Shown: positions 36,801-48,705 of the stretch, in pieces
Layout: each line of letters starts with the position of its first letter
Numbering within the stretch: the first letter of the stretch is position 1
From: Nectonema munidae
Lineage: Eukaryota > Nematomorpha > Nectonematoida > Nectonematidae
Assembly (NCBI GenBank): GCA_030549495.1
Contig: JAUIRK010000892.1
Coordinates: 62,001 to 126,000, forward strand
Reading direction: 5' to 3'
DNA length: 64,000 nt
The notes under the pieces: model-generated
What the model saw: only the letters and a program-made list of their open reading frames with translations
Databases searched by the model: none
Told to the model about the DNA's origin: nothing
Translations under genes and position numbers: made by a program

Positions 36801-39528
36801 CTTGATTATTTTTTGAATAAAGTCTCAAAACACAGAAAAATAGACCATTGTTTTGCCTATAAAAGTTAAAATCTAAACTTAATTTTTTTGACATGTGATA
36901 TATCTTACTCAAAAGGCTCACATTGAAGGCAACCCTTCACAATTTTTAGTGAGTAGCAAATTAAATATGATTAACCAATATTCATACCTGTGTATGTATT
37001 GTGCTATTTATTCTTGGTAGATAACATAATCTGCCATATATTATGGTTAATTTGCTCTGTTATTTAAATAAACGGTAAGACAACGGTACACCGTTCTAAA
37101 AAGTTGTTTACACTTTATGAGAAAATTTACTCTCTTTTGATCTTAATATGAAAAAAGTGATCTGTGTAAAAATTATTGATTTTTTTGATAAGGTGTCTCC
37201 AATTAAATTTGCAAATATCTCTTTATAATTTGTTCACTCATAAAATATCTTTTTTTAAATTAGTTATTTAGCAAGTCAATACGCTAGTTAATTAGTTGTA
37301 TAAATTTTCTCATTTGTAAAAAAAATGAGGACAGAGAACTATTTTGCACGCCTGAAAACGCTATCTTTAGGTAAATGTCCTTTTTATAACGTTACGAAAA
37401 CATTTAAAAACTTTCACTCATATACTTTGTTAAAATGTACAAATACCGAAAAGTGTATTTTAGATATTTCATGCTCATTAATTTATGTTATTGAAAAAAA
37501 TTTAAGATTTTGCGTTCTTTACATTTCTCTGCATTAAAACGGATTAGGATATTAACGCTAAGTATGAACTTGTCACAATTCGATACACAAATAATTCCGC
37601 TGTGATACTTTGCCGTAAAAAAATTAATTTTTCTTTATTTCAATATTCTTAAAAACCAACTAAATAGATCAAAAATTGACTAACTAATGAAATAAGTTAG
37701 TAACTCACTAATCAAGTGAGTAAACAAGTAACTAATTAACTTTTTAAATAAATAAGTAAATACATTAATCCAATGTTTTATGTACCTTAAATTTTATACA
37801 TAAAACTTTGAAAATTTCCAGGTTTTTTAGTTTTTGATGCAATCTCATTTTGATTGTCAAAAAATATTGTGTTGCGAATTGTTTTAATCTTTTAAAGTTT
37901 ATTGTAAATAGCGAAATGATCATTTTTAATAAAACATGGTATAGCTTTTGAAAACAAAATTTTTTTTTCTCTACTTAAAATCTAATAAAATCCATTCAAA
38001 ACATTAATTTCTGAAATAAAATATTGTTCAGATACAAATATGTAGGGCGGAAATTTGCAAAGTAATTATATATATTTTATGATATTCAGTTAGTTTGTAA
38101 GTATATGAATAGTATTAGATAGGGAAGTGTTGTTACGTTGTTAGTTTTTTTTTGTAGAAGTAACTAACTTGTTAGTTTATAATCAGAAATAAATGGTTGA
38201 GAATTTATTTTTAATCGTCGCAACGACAAAATTTGACGTAACATTTTTTTCAAAATTTGACTTGTATAAATTCAGTCAAGATATATAATTTCATGCCATT
38301 CTACTGGGTAAATTTCATATAATCTAAAAATATATCTATTTTTATTTAAAAAAATTTGATATAATTTAATTACTAGTATGAAGAAATGTTTATATAAAAA
38401 AGAAACGTATATAATTCTATGCCACTAGATGCCTACTCAAAAAATGAAAAATAAATTCATCACTCAGTACGATTAGGTTTACTTAAATACGATAAACAAA
38501 TGTTATGGAATACAAACCTATTTAAAGCAAAATAATATTGCATGGGAAAACAATTCATTAAATCATTTTTTTTGCATCAGACCCCTCATTTCTAAAAGAA
38601 GTCAAAAAAGCTGAGTGGAAAAGTGTATCAATTCAGAATGTTTATAACCAAACTTTCGAAGGGAGGGTGTTTAAAATGAAATCATTAGTTAAGCCCGTGA
38701 GTATGTCAAAATATCTAAGAAGTACTTGCTAAGAAATCATTTCTCTAAAATGGCAATAGAGAAGTTTATGATTCATTTACTCTCTAGTGAAATCATTTAA
38801 GTTATTTTAATTTTTTTCAACATGAAATTTATTTTGAAAATTACATAAGAATAACTTCGAAATTTAAAATTTAAGTAAAATTTTTTGAAATTTAATTGTA
38901 AACATGAAGAAGCATATAATATATTATTATCTTTTGGCTTTTCTAATAAAAATATCAATTTTTCATCAATAAAGTAAAATAAATCAAAATTTATATTGAA
39001 AGACAAAACCTTGTTTTCTTATGAAAGAAAGTTTTCGTTGGTATGAATTAGAATTGTCATACGTTGCTGCACAATTTTTAATTATAACTTATTCTCATTT
39101 GTACCATTAAATAATTTCTTAATAATTTCCTGTGATTCGATTTCACTTGATAAAAATTAATGAATGAGTTAAAAGTATATGTTTTTCTAATAAATTCATT
39201 GATATTCTTCATCTATTTTTAATAAAACGAAACACTCAACTATATGCATTATATATCTATATCATAAATTTATTTTAGAAAAAGCGAATTTTCCTTATAG
39301 TTATGAATATGGTAAGTTTATTTCTAAATAACTTTACCTTCTACTTTCTAGTAACTTTTATCTAAATAAAAGAAAAGAAATGTTTCTTCTACTTTTTACA
39401 TTGAGTGAAGCAGTTTTACGTTAAACTAGTTTAATCTTTCAACAAAAAATCAATATTGTTAAAAAGTGTCATGTTTTAACAACATAGAGGCATTGCATTT
39501 TAATTTTAATTTTTTCAAATAAATATCT
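33900..39528. other. 5.6-kb AT-rich stretch without recognised gene
   Basis: I find no supported coding region. Landmarks are a slightly GC-richer segment at about 34430-34800, one stray copy of the 31380 minisatellite motif at 35566-35612, and a simple AACT/AGTT-rich stretch at about 37675-37750. The frames at 35911-36138, 36724-36921, 37325-37537 and 38797-39006 show no motif. Confidence 0.5.
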
Positions 39529-40231
39529 AAGCTTGTTCTATGCCTTTTTAAAATTAATATCAACTCTTCAAAACACTCAAATGATAAACTTTAGTGTAAG
39601 CCTCATTAAAATTAATATCATCTCATTTAATTAACACACACATGCTAAATAATTATTGTATGCCTGCTTATTTAATATCATCTCTTCAAAAAAACAGAGG
39701 TGCTCAATGGAGCATACATAAAAATGCCTCCATAGTTCTACCCACGATGGGATTATGTAAAATATATCATGCTTTTTCATGTTCACAAAGCATCAAAAAG
39801 ACAACCCTAAATTCTCTAAAAAGTTTAATTTGCAAACTAAAAATTTTCTTGTACTATCTCCTTATAACACATAATTGGAAATAAAAGTAGGTGTAAGTCT
39901 TTTTAAAGTTGTATTATTTTTTTTTCATAAGCGTTCAAACATTAAAATAAACTTTTATTTCTAAGCACCATTTGATTATGAAAGAACTATGAAAATCATA
40001 AATATTTCTCTAAAGTTTTTCTATAAACCTAAAGTTTAAAAAATGAAAATATCTAAACTATAAAAATTTTAATAATTAACACTATTTTTGATAAATTGTA
40101 TTGTCAAAATAACTAACATAATACTAATACTCAAAAATATATATTTGAAATCAATTTTCAACAATATAAAACTTTTTATATTATCGTCTAAAGAAGTCAA
40201 TATTAAACAACATAAGGCATAGAACAAGCTT
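39529..40231. mobile_element. MITE with perfect 18-bp inverted ends
   Basis: AAGCTTGTTCTATGCCTT at 39529-39546 recurs as its complement at 40214-40231 without mismatch, and similarity continues inward (TTAATATCAACTCTTC against TTAATATTGACTTC). It is 703 bp long, AT-rich, with no credible coding frame. Flanks (…AAATATCT and AAATTAAA…) do not give a clear target duplication, so the superfamily is open. Confidence 0.65.
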
Positions 40232-40721
40232 AAATTAAAAAAAAAATTAATTTACTATTATTCAATTTGAAAATCAATTTCAACAAACACTTAACACTTA
40301 GTTAGGGCGGTAATGTTTTTTACTTTAAGTAGTGAGGTTGGGTAAAAAAAACCCCAAAATTTTTTGTAAGAATATTGATGGAAAATCAATATAGAATAGT
40401 TCGTAAAGAAACAAGCATACTAAATGTTAAATATTTAAAATTAATAATGATTAAATTTATAATAATTTAACATTTTCTTTTTAAATTTAACGCCATCTAT
40501 TTTTGTAGAAATATTTTTTGAGTACACTTATTCATGGTTATTTGAAACTATTTTTTAAAAATTAAAATTAGAATTTTATTAACATAAAATCAATTCATCA
40601 TTTTTATCTTTATGAAATTCACAAAGCACAATTTCCACAAAGTATGTTTTAATGTTTTTTACAAATAAAACTCTCACATTTCGAGCACGTTATCTTTGTT
40701 TTTTTGTCACCTTTCCATAGG

Positions 40722-43700
40722 CGTTTTTCAAATTGTGCTTCATCCCACGTTTTTCAAATTGTGCTTCATCCCACGTTTTTCAAATTGTGCTTCATCCTAC
40801 GTTTTTCAAATTGTGCTTCATCCCATGTTTTTCAAATTGTGCTTCATCCCACGTTTCTTATTTCTCCGTCATCCCACATTTTTTATTTCTCCGTCATCCC
40901 ACGTTTCTTATTTCTCCGTCATCCCACGTTTCTTATTTCTCCGTCATCCCACGTTTCTTATTTCTCCGTCATCCCACGTTTTTCAAATTGTGCTTTATCC
41001 CACGTTTTTTATTTCTCCGTCATCCCACGTTTCTTATTTCTCCGTCATCCCACGTTTCTTATTTCTCCGCCATCCCACGTTTCTTATTTCTCCGCCATCC
41101 CACGTTTCTTATTTCTCCGCCATCCCACGTTTCTTATTTCTCCGTCATCCCACGTTTCTTATTTCTCCGTCATCCCACGTTTCTTATTTCTCCGTCATCC
41201 CACGTTTCTTATTTCTCCGTCATCCCACGTTTCTTATTTCTCCGTCATCCCACGTTTCTTATTTCTCCGTCATCCCACGTTTCTTATTTCTCCGTCATCC
41301 CACGTTTCTTATTTCTCCGTCATCCCACGTTTCTTATTTCTCCATCATCCCACGTTTCTTATTTCTCCGTCATCCCACGTTTCTTATTTCTCCGTCATCC
41401 CACGTTTCTTATTTCTCCGTCATCCCACGTTTCTTATTTCTCCGTCATCCCACGTTTCTTATTTCTCCGTCATCCCACGTTTCTTATTTCTCCGTCATCC
41501 CACGTTTCTTATTTCTCCGTCATCCCACGTTTCTTATTTCTCCGTCATCCCACGTTTCTTATTTCTCCGTCATCCCACGTTTCTTATTTCTCCGTCATCC
41601 CACGTTTCTTATTTCTCCGTCATCCCACGTTTCTTATTTCTCCGTCATCCCACGTTTCTTAGATCCCACGTTTATTATTTCTCCGTCATCCCACGTTTAT
41701 TATTTCTCCGTCATCCCACGTTTCTTATTTCTCCGTCATCCCACGTTTCTTATTTCTCCGTCATCCCACGTTTCTTATTTCTCCGTCATCCCACGTTTCT
41801 TATTTCTCCGTCATCCCACGTTTCTTATTTCTCCGTCATCCCACGTTTCTTATTTCTCCGTCATCCCACGTTTCTTATTTCTCCGTCATCCCACGTTTCT
41901 TATTTCTCCGTCATCCCACGTTTCTTATTTCTCCGTCATCCCACGTTTCTTATTTCTCCGTCATCCCACGTTTCTTATTTCTCCGTCATCCCACGTTTCT
42001 TATTTCTCCGTCATCCCACGTTTCTTATTTCTCCGTCATCCCACGTTTCTTATTTCTCCGTCATCCCACGTTTCTTATTTCTCCGTCATCCCACGTTTCT
42101 TATTTCTCCGTCATCCCACGTTTCTTATTTCTCCGTCATCCCACGTTTCTTATTTCTCCGTCATCCCACGTTTCTTATTTCTCCGTCATCCCACGTTTCT
42201 TATTTCTCCGTCATCCCACGTTTCTTATTTCTCCGTCATCCCACGTTTCTTATTTCTCCGTCATCCCACGTTTCTTATTTCTCCGTCATCCCACGTTTCT
42301 TATTTCTCCGTCATCCCCCGTTTCTTATTTCTCCGTCATCCCCCGTTTCTTATTTCTCCGTCATCCCCCGTTTCTTATTTCTCCGTCATCCCCCGTTTCT
42401 TATTTCTCCGTCATCCCCCGTTTCTTATTTCTCCGTCATCCCCCGTTTCTTATTTCTCCGTCATCCCCCGTTTCTTATTTCTCCGTCATCCCCCGTTTCT
42501 TATTTCTCCGTCATCCCCCGTTTCTTATTTCTCCGTCATCCCCCGTTTCTTATTTCTCCGTCATCCCCCGTTTCTTATTTCTCCGTCATCCCCCGTTTCT
42601 TATTTCTCCGTCATCCCCCGTTTCTTATTTCTCCGTCATCCCCCGTTTCTTATTTCTCCGTCATCCCACGTTTCTTATTTCTCCGTCATCCCACGTTTCT
42701 TATTTCTCCGTCATCCCACGTTTCTTATTTCTCCGTCATCCCACGTTTCTTATTTCTCCGTCATCCCACGTTTCTTATTTCTCCGTCATCCCACGTTTCT
42801 TATTTCTCCGTCATCCCACGTTTCTTATTTCTCCGTCATCCCACGTTTCTTATTTCTCCGTCATCCCACGTTTCTTATTTCTCCGTCATCCCACGTTTCT
42901 TATTTCTCCGTCATCCCACGTTTCTTATTTCTCCGTCATCCCACGTTTCTTATTTCTCCGTCATCCCACGTTTCTTATTTCTCCGTCATCCCACGTTTCT
43001 TATTTCTCCGTCATCCCACGTTTCTTATTTCTCCGTCATCCCACGTTTCTTATTTCTCCGTCATCCCACGTTTCTTAGATCCCACGTTTATTATTTCTCC
43101 GTCATCCCACGTTTCTTATTTCTCCGCCATCCCACGTTTCTTATTTCTCCGCCATCCCACGTTTCTTATTTCTTCGCCATCCCACGTTTCTTATTTCTCC
43201 GTCATCCCACGTTTCTTATTTCTCCGTCATCCCACGTTTCTTATTTCTCCGTCATCCCACGTTTCTTATTTCTCCGTCATCCCACGTTTCTTATTTCTCT
43301 GTCATCCCACGTTTCTTATTTCTCCGTCATCCCACGTTTCTTATTTCTCCGTCATCCCACGTTTCTTATTTCTCCGTCATCCCACGTTTCTTATTTCTCC
43401 GTCATCCCACGTTTCTTATTTCTCCGTCATCCCACGTTTCTTATTTCTCCGTCATCCCACGTTTCTTATTTCTCCGTCATCCCACGTTTCTTATTTCTCC
43501 GTCATCCCACGTTTCTTATTTCTCCGTCATCCCACGTTTCTTATTTCTCCGTCATCCCACGTTTCTTATTTCTCCGTCATCCCACGTTTCTTAGATCCCA
43601 CGTTTATTATTTCTCCGTCATCCCACGTTTCTTATTTCTCCGTCATCCCACGTTTCTTATTTCTCCGCCATCCCACGTTTCTTATTTCTTCGCCATCCCA

Positions 43701-45720
43701 CGTTTCTTATTTCTCCGTCATCCCACGTTTCTTATTTCTCCGTCATCCCACGTTTCTTATTTCTCCGTCATCCCACGTTTCTTATTTCTCCGTCATCCCA
43801 CGTTTCTTATTTCTCCGTCATCCCACGTTTCTTATTTCTCCGTCATCCCACGTTTCTTATTTCTCCGTCATCCCACGTTTCTTATTTCTCCGTCATCCCA
43901 CGTTTTTTATTTCTCCGTCATCCCACGTTTCTTATTTCTCCGTCATCCCACGTTTCTTATTTCTCCGTCATCCCACGTTTCTTATTTCTCCGTCATCCCA
44001 CGTTTCTTATTTCTCCGTCATCCCACGTTTCTTAGATCCCACGTTTATTATTTCTCCGTCATCCCACGTTTCTTATTTCTCCGTCATCCCACGTTTCTTA
44101 TTTCTCCGTCATCCCACGTTTCTTATTTCTCCGTCATCCCACGTTTCTTATTTCTCCGTCATCCCACGTTTCTTATTTCTCCGTCATCCCACGTTTCTTA
44201 TTTCTCCGTCATCCCACGTTTTTTATTTCTCCGTCATCCCACGTTTTTTTATTTCTCCGTCATCCCACATTTCTTAATTCTCCGTCATCTCACGTTTCTT
44301 ATTTCTCCGTCATCCCACGTTTCTTATTTCTCCGTCATCCCACGTTTTTCAAGTTGTGCTTCATCCCACGTTTCTTATTTCTCCGTCATTCCACGTTTTT
44401 TATTTCTCCGTCATCCCACGTTTCTTATTTCTCCGTCATCCCACGTTTCTTATTTCTCCGTCATCCCACGTTTCTTATTTCTCCGTCATCCCACGTTTCT
44501 TATTTCTCCGTCATCCCACGTTTCTTATTTCTCCGTCATCCCACGTTTCTTATTTCTCCGTCATCCCACGTTTCTTATTTCTCCGTCATCCCACGTTTCT
44601 TATTTCTCCGTCATCCCACGTTTCTTATTTCTCCGTCATCCCACGTTTTTTATTTCTCCGTCATCCCACGTTTCTTATTTCTCCGTCATCCCACGTTTCT
44701 TATTTCTCCGTCATCCCACGTTTCTTATTTCTCCGTCATCCCACGTTTCTTAGATCCCACGTTTATTATTTCTCCGTCATCCCACGTTTCTTATTTCTCC
44801 GTCATCCCACGTTTCTTATTTCTCCGTCATCCCACGTTTCTTATTTCTCCTTCATCCCACGTTTTTTATTTCTCCGTCATCCCACGTTTTTTTATTTCTC
44901 CGTCATCCCACATTTCTTAATTCTCCGTCATCTCACGTTTCTTATTTCTCCGTCATCCCACGTTTCTTATTTCTCCGTCATCCCACGTTTTTCAAGTTGT
45001 GCTTCATCCCACGTTTCTTATTTCTCCGTCATCCCACGTTTCTTATTTCTCCGTCATCCCACGTTTCTTATTTCTCCGTCATCCCACGTTTCTTATTTCT
45101 CCGTCATCCCACGTTTCTTATTTCTCCGTCATCCCACGTTTCTTATTTCTCCGTCATCCCACGTTTCTTATTTCTCCGTCATCCCACGTTTCTTATTTCT
45201 CCGTCATCCCGCGTTTTTCAAATTGTGCTTCATCCCGTGTTTTTCAAATTGTGCTTCATCCCGTGTTTTTCAAATTGTGCTTCATCCCGCGTTTTTCAAA
45301 TTATGCGTCATCCCCCGTTTTTCAAATTGTGCTTCATCCCGCGTTTTTCAGATTGTCTTCATCCCGCGTTTTTCAAATTATGCTTCATCCCGTGTTTTTC
45401 AAATTATGCTTCATCCCATGTTTTTCAAATTGTGCTTCATCCCGCGTTTTTCAAATTGTGCTTCATCCCGCGTTTTTCAAATTGTGCTTCATCCCGCGTT
45501 TTTCAAATTGTGCTTCATCCCGCGTTTTTCAAATTGTGCTTCATCCCGCGTTTTTCAAATTGTGCTTCATCCCGCGTTTTTCAAATTGTGCTTCATCCCG
45601 CGTTTTTCAAATTGTGCTTCATCCCGCGTTTTTCAAATTGTGCTTCATCCAGCGTTTTTCAAATTGTGCTTCATCCCGCGTTTTTCAAATTGTGCTTTAT
45701 CCCTCGTTTCTCTTTTCTCG
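40722..45720 (+). repeat. 5-kb satellite array of 25-bp and 26-bp units
   Basis: Two related units share the 3' part CATCCCACG. Unit A (26 bp) is CGTTTTTCAAATTGTGCTTC plus ATCCCA; unit B (25 bp) is TTTCTTATTTCTCCGTCATC plus CCACG. About five A units form the left edge (40722-40850), about nineteen A units the right edge (45205-45705), and roughly 170 B units the centre, with single A islands near 40980, 44343 and 44986. The plus strand is about 80% pyrimidine and each B unit has two CpG. Because 25 is 1 mod 3 and no phase contains a stop, frames 40696-44277, 40704-44753, 44356-45741 and others stay open. They all read the same 25-residue cycle (FLISPSSHVSYFSVIPR...) and are artefacts. Confidence 0.95.
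42313..42657 (+). repeat. Homogenised CCCCCG variant patch inside the satellite
   Basis: About fourteen consecutive B units carry CATCCCCCG in place of CATCCCACG, bounded on both sides by standard units. A single substitution has spread through a contiguous run, which points to recent local expansion. Confidence 0.9.
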
Positions 45721-45765
45721 GTTATCGCCCTTCTTTTTTGATGAGTATCTGTTTTTTCTCAATAT

Positions 45766-45877
45766 GAGTACAGACTCTGAATATATATCTCCTTATCGAA
45801 CCACTTATACTTCTACAGAACCTATTGCCGCTGGAAGACCAAGATCGCTGAATCAAAGAAATATATTTTTTGTTTAA
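45766..45877 (+). pseudogene. Possible piggyBac amino-terminal scrap
   Basis: ATG begins MSTDSEYISPYRTTYTSTEP, followed by GRPRSLNQRN and a stop. The Ser/Thr/acid composition and GRP-LNQ-RN stretch resemble the start of piggyBac copy A (GRPLNQNIRN at about 10192-10221). It directly follows the satellite array. It is too short to be certain. Confidence 0.3.
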
Positions 45878-46329
45878 CTTTATTCTAAAAACAGAACTTT
45901 TCATAATACCTAAGTATACTCAAACTAAAAATAATAAGAGGCAACCAAAATTAGAAGCCAGTCTCAATGTGGAAACTTTTTTTTACTTATGATTTAGTTT
46001 TAGAGATCTCACACACTACAAATTTTATCAGACAAACTATATAAGGAAATAACTATATTTCTACCTATGTGGTTTCCTTTGCTTCATCTTTCTGCATTGA
46101 TAAACGTTTGCTTATATTGTTTGCCTCTACCAAATTGGAATAAATCACGATCAAAAAGTTTCGATAGAAAAATTGTTTTCGCAAAAAAAGTTCTTTTTTT
46201 GTAAAAGCTGTTCTTACAATAAATGATTTTAAAAATCAAGATTTTTACGATTTGACAACCCTATGACCAGAGAAACAGAAACCAATAAAATTGCCTCTAT
46301 AATGATTATACACCACCATTTCAATAAAG

Positions 46330-46575
46330 TTTTCACTAAGTAAGATCATGCTTTTCGTAGACGGATAATCTCTGAAGTCGAAAAATCTCTGAAGTAAGTT
46401 CTTCGTGCATAAGCCGCTTTCTCTCTCTCTCTAGCTGGCCTATCTTCCCTTGTGTTACATTTTCTCTGTCACTTTTCTCACTCCCCAAAGTGTAATCTAC
46501 GCCAATATCACAACGCAGGAAACAATTTTTAAAAGAGATGAGGAAGTTTAAAGCTTCATAGCTCAAAGTGAATCT
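46330..46575 (-). repeat. Inverted repeat pair, left arm
   Basis: Reversed, this arm reads CTTCCTCATCTCTTTTAAAA, then ATTGGCGTAGATTACACTTT, GAGAAAATGTAACACA and GAAGATAGGCCAGCTAGAG. It matches 48220-48505 in the same order. Two copies of one repeat in opposite orientation enclose about 1.6 kb. No coding frame; the ORF here is a shadow. Confidence 0.75.
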
Positions 46576-46763
46576 TCACTCACTAAAGTGTAACCGTTCT
46601 TATTAAGAAAAAATAGACTTTAACCAGGGGTGTGTAAACTTTTTCAACAGCGAGTACAATTCTAAAAAATATATGAGTATCTGGGCCATTTACTCAAAGT
46701 AAGTACATCTTGATTCTCCTGGTTTAAGTAACATAAATTAATTATTTGAAAAACATTAAAAAA

Positions 46764-46799
<36 letters not shown>
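46764..46799 (+). repeat. (TTA)n microsatellite
   Basis: About twelve consecutive ATT/TTA triplets. Confidence 0.9.
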
Positions 46800-46800
<1 letters not shown>

Positions 46801-46831
46801 GAAAAGATACACAATCGAAAGATTAATATAA

Positions 46832-47368
46832 AACAGATGAAGAATAACGACCACAATTTTAGTAGCAAGTGAAGAACAACCACCCCGCATGTCCCTTTTA
46901 AAGGACCACCACCCCAAATAGTTTTCCAATAATATTATACAGAATATACCACTGAAGCAAAATTAAAAAAATTTATTTAGTAAAAACTAAAATATTATAA
47001 TTTTGATTTAGTAAAGGCAAATAAAATTTTGAAAATTCATTTTGTGAGAAGAATTTAAAAAATAAACAATAAGTATACATCTATAATATTATATAGCTGA
47101 CTTGCAAAACAGGATATTGTTTCAAGATTATACAGTGTTATAAGATTAAATATATACTAGTGATTATATATAGTATGTTTTCAGGAAATCAGTATCAGTG
47201 TAATCCGATTAAAAACAATTTGTTTAGTATACGGTCGATTTAATTATACAATACACATTTCAAAGTTTAAATAAATATAAAACTCAACTGAAGAATAACC
47301 ACCCTAAAATCTCTCTTCTGAAGAATAGCCACCCCAAAATTGTTGGGTTGGTTGTTCTTCATTTGATC
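46832..47368. mobile_element. Candidate MITE with GAAGAAYAACCACCC motifs
   Basis: TGAAGAATAACGACCAC (about 46838), TGAAGAACAACCACCCC (about 46870), TGAAGAATAACCACCC (about 47288) and TGAAGAATAGCCACCCC (about 47320) face an inverted GGTTGGTTGTTCTTCA (about 47347-47362). The pattern suggests inverted ends with internal duplications. Boundaries and target duplication are uncertain. Confidence 0.4.
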
Positions 47369-47626
47369 CCAAAACAGTTAAAACATTAAGGTAAACAGTC
47401 CACAAAAAACAGAAATGTCCGCTTACTCGGGAGCAATTAAAAAAATGGTCATCAATCTCAGAGCCGATGTTAGGAATTGCGGGGCACAATTTTAATTCTG
47501 ATAGAGGGGCCCCGAGTCTACATAGTAAAATTTATCGGTGTTTATATTTAATATAAAAAAACCTGAAAAAAGACATCAAAAAATTTTTAAGCCACTATGG
47601 ATACTTTTATTGCTTTACTTTTAACA

Positions 47627-47665
47627 TTAACCCGTTAACGCCCAATGCCGACTATAGTCGACTTT
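47627..47665 (+). repeat. Candidate piggyBac-type terminus
   Basis: TTAACCCGTTAACGCCCAAT is followed by the palindrome GCCGACTATAGTCGAC. TTAA plus CCC and a palindromic GCCGACTATAGTCGGC-like box is familiar from the ends of piggyBac-like elements. It could be the 5' end of copy C, whose core lies 1.5 kb downstream; the opposite end was not found. Confidence 0.4.
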
Positions 47666-48214
47666 ACAAAAATAAAATCGTCTGCGTTTATCAAAGCTCT
47701 TTAATACAAATCTTCTGCTTTACATGAGATATCGTCTGATTATTCTGGTCATCAACGGGGAGGGGCAAACTAGGCAATTACATATACTCCTTTAGAAAAA
47801 GATTCTTCTTGTTTTTTTATTAGCAATATCTTTCAAAATATTTTTCGAGATATAATTCTAAAATGTAGTTTATTAATTTTTAAAAACCTCTTTCAAAAAC
47901 CTTCTAAGACTTAAAGTAATAAAAACTAAATTTTAGAACATGAATTTATAGATTTTGGTTGGCTGTCTGTAAATATTAATATTTTCATGTGATTTTAAAA
48001 TTTTAGAGAAAAAATTTCTTTTTTGAAATTTGAAGCTGTATAAAACTTAAATGTATAAACTTATAGTAAAAATGGAGAATATTCTTATCGCAGCACTAAT
48101 GCAATAAGTAAGGAGGGCGAGAATGATTGTGGGAAAATCCACACATGTGAAAATAATAGTTTATTATGTGCTAATAAAATGCCCGAGTTAATATTACCAA
48201 ATAGTAATGATGGA

Positions 48215-48505
48215 TGATACCATGTGTAGCTCAGTTAATTGAAATAAAACATTGAATATCCTCATCTCTTTATAAATTGTTTCCCAGCGTAAGTGATATA
48301 TATTGGCGTAGATGTCACACTTTGGTGAGTAAGAAAAGTGAAAGAGAAAATGTAACACAGAGGAAGATAGGCCACCTAGAGAGAGGGAGGAGCGCCTTAT
48401 GCACAAAGCGTGAAAAATTATTACTTCACAGATTTTCCATGGAACTTCAGTGATTTTCCGACTTCAGAGACTTTCCTAGAACCATGCTTTTCAAGATGTG
48501 ACATC
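48215..48505 (+). repeat. Inverted repeat pair, right arm
   Basis: This is the plus-strand counterpart of 46330-46575, including ATATTGGCGTAGATGTCACA, GAGAAAATGTAACACAGAGG, GAAGATAGGCCACCTAGAGA and ACTTCAGAGACTTTCC. A candidate piggyBac terminus (47627) lies between the two arms. Confidence 0.75.
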
Positions 48506-48519
48506 ACTCATAGAAACAT

Positions 48520-48700
48520 GAATACGAACAAATATGCAAACAGGGACAACTACACCTATACACACAAGCACACAACTACACGCATACAAATATTTATACG
48601 CGTACACAAACATAAATTTACATACAAATGCAAGCACACAATCATACATACACAAACAGAACTGAACACACACACGCGTATTACTACTTATACAAAAAAA
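48520..48700 (+). repeat. ACAC/ATAC-rich simple-sequence stretch
   Basis: An imperfect run of CACA, ATAC and TACA motifs, about 180 bp. The ORFs on both strands here (48410-48724, 48491-48673) read this low-complexity sequence. Confidence 0.85.
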
Positions 48701-48705
48701 GGTAC

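Noticed and set aside
40722-45720. CRISPR-like array
   Set aside because: Units are contiguous without unique spacers, the DNA is eukaryotic and no cas genes are present.
40696-45877. Very long open frames (up to 1349 codons) encoding a repetitive hydrophobic protein
   Set aside because: All three forward phases are open because the 25-bp unit lacks stops and is 1 mod 3. They encode the same 25-residue cycle with no domain, and the starts lie at the array edge. A satellite explains them.
46620-46660. hAT-type end CAGGGGTGTGTAAACTTTTT
   Set aside because: It looks like a terminus but no inverted partner was found, so no element is called.
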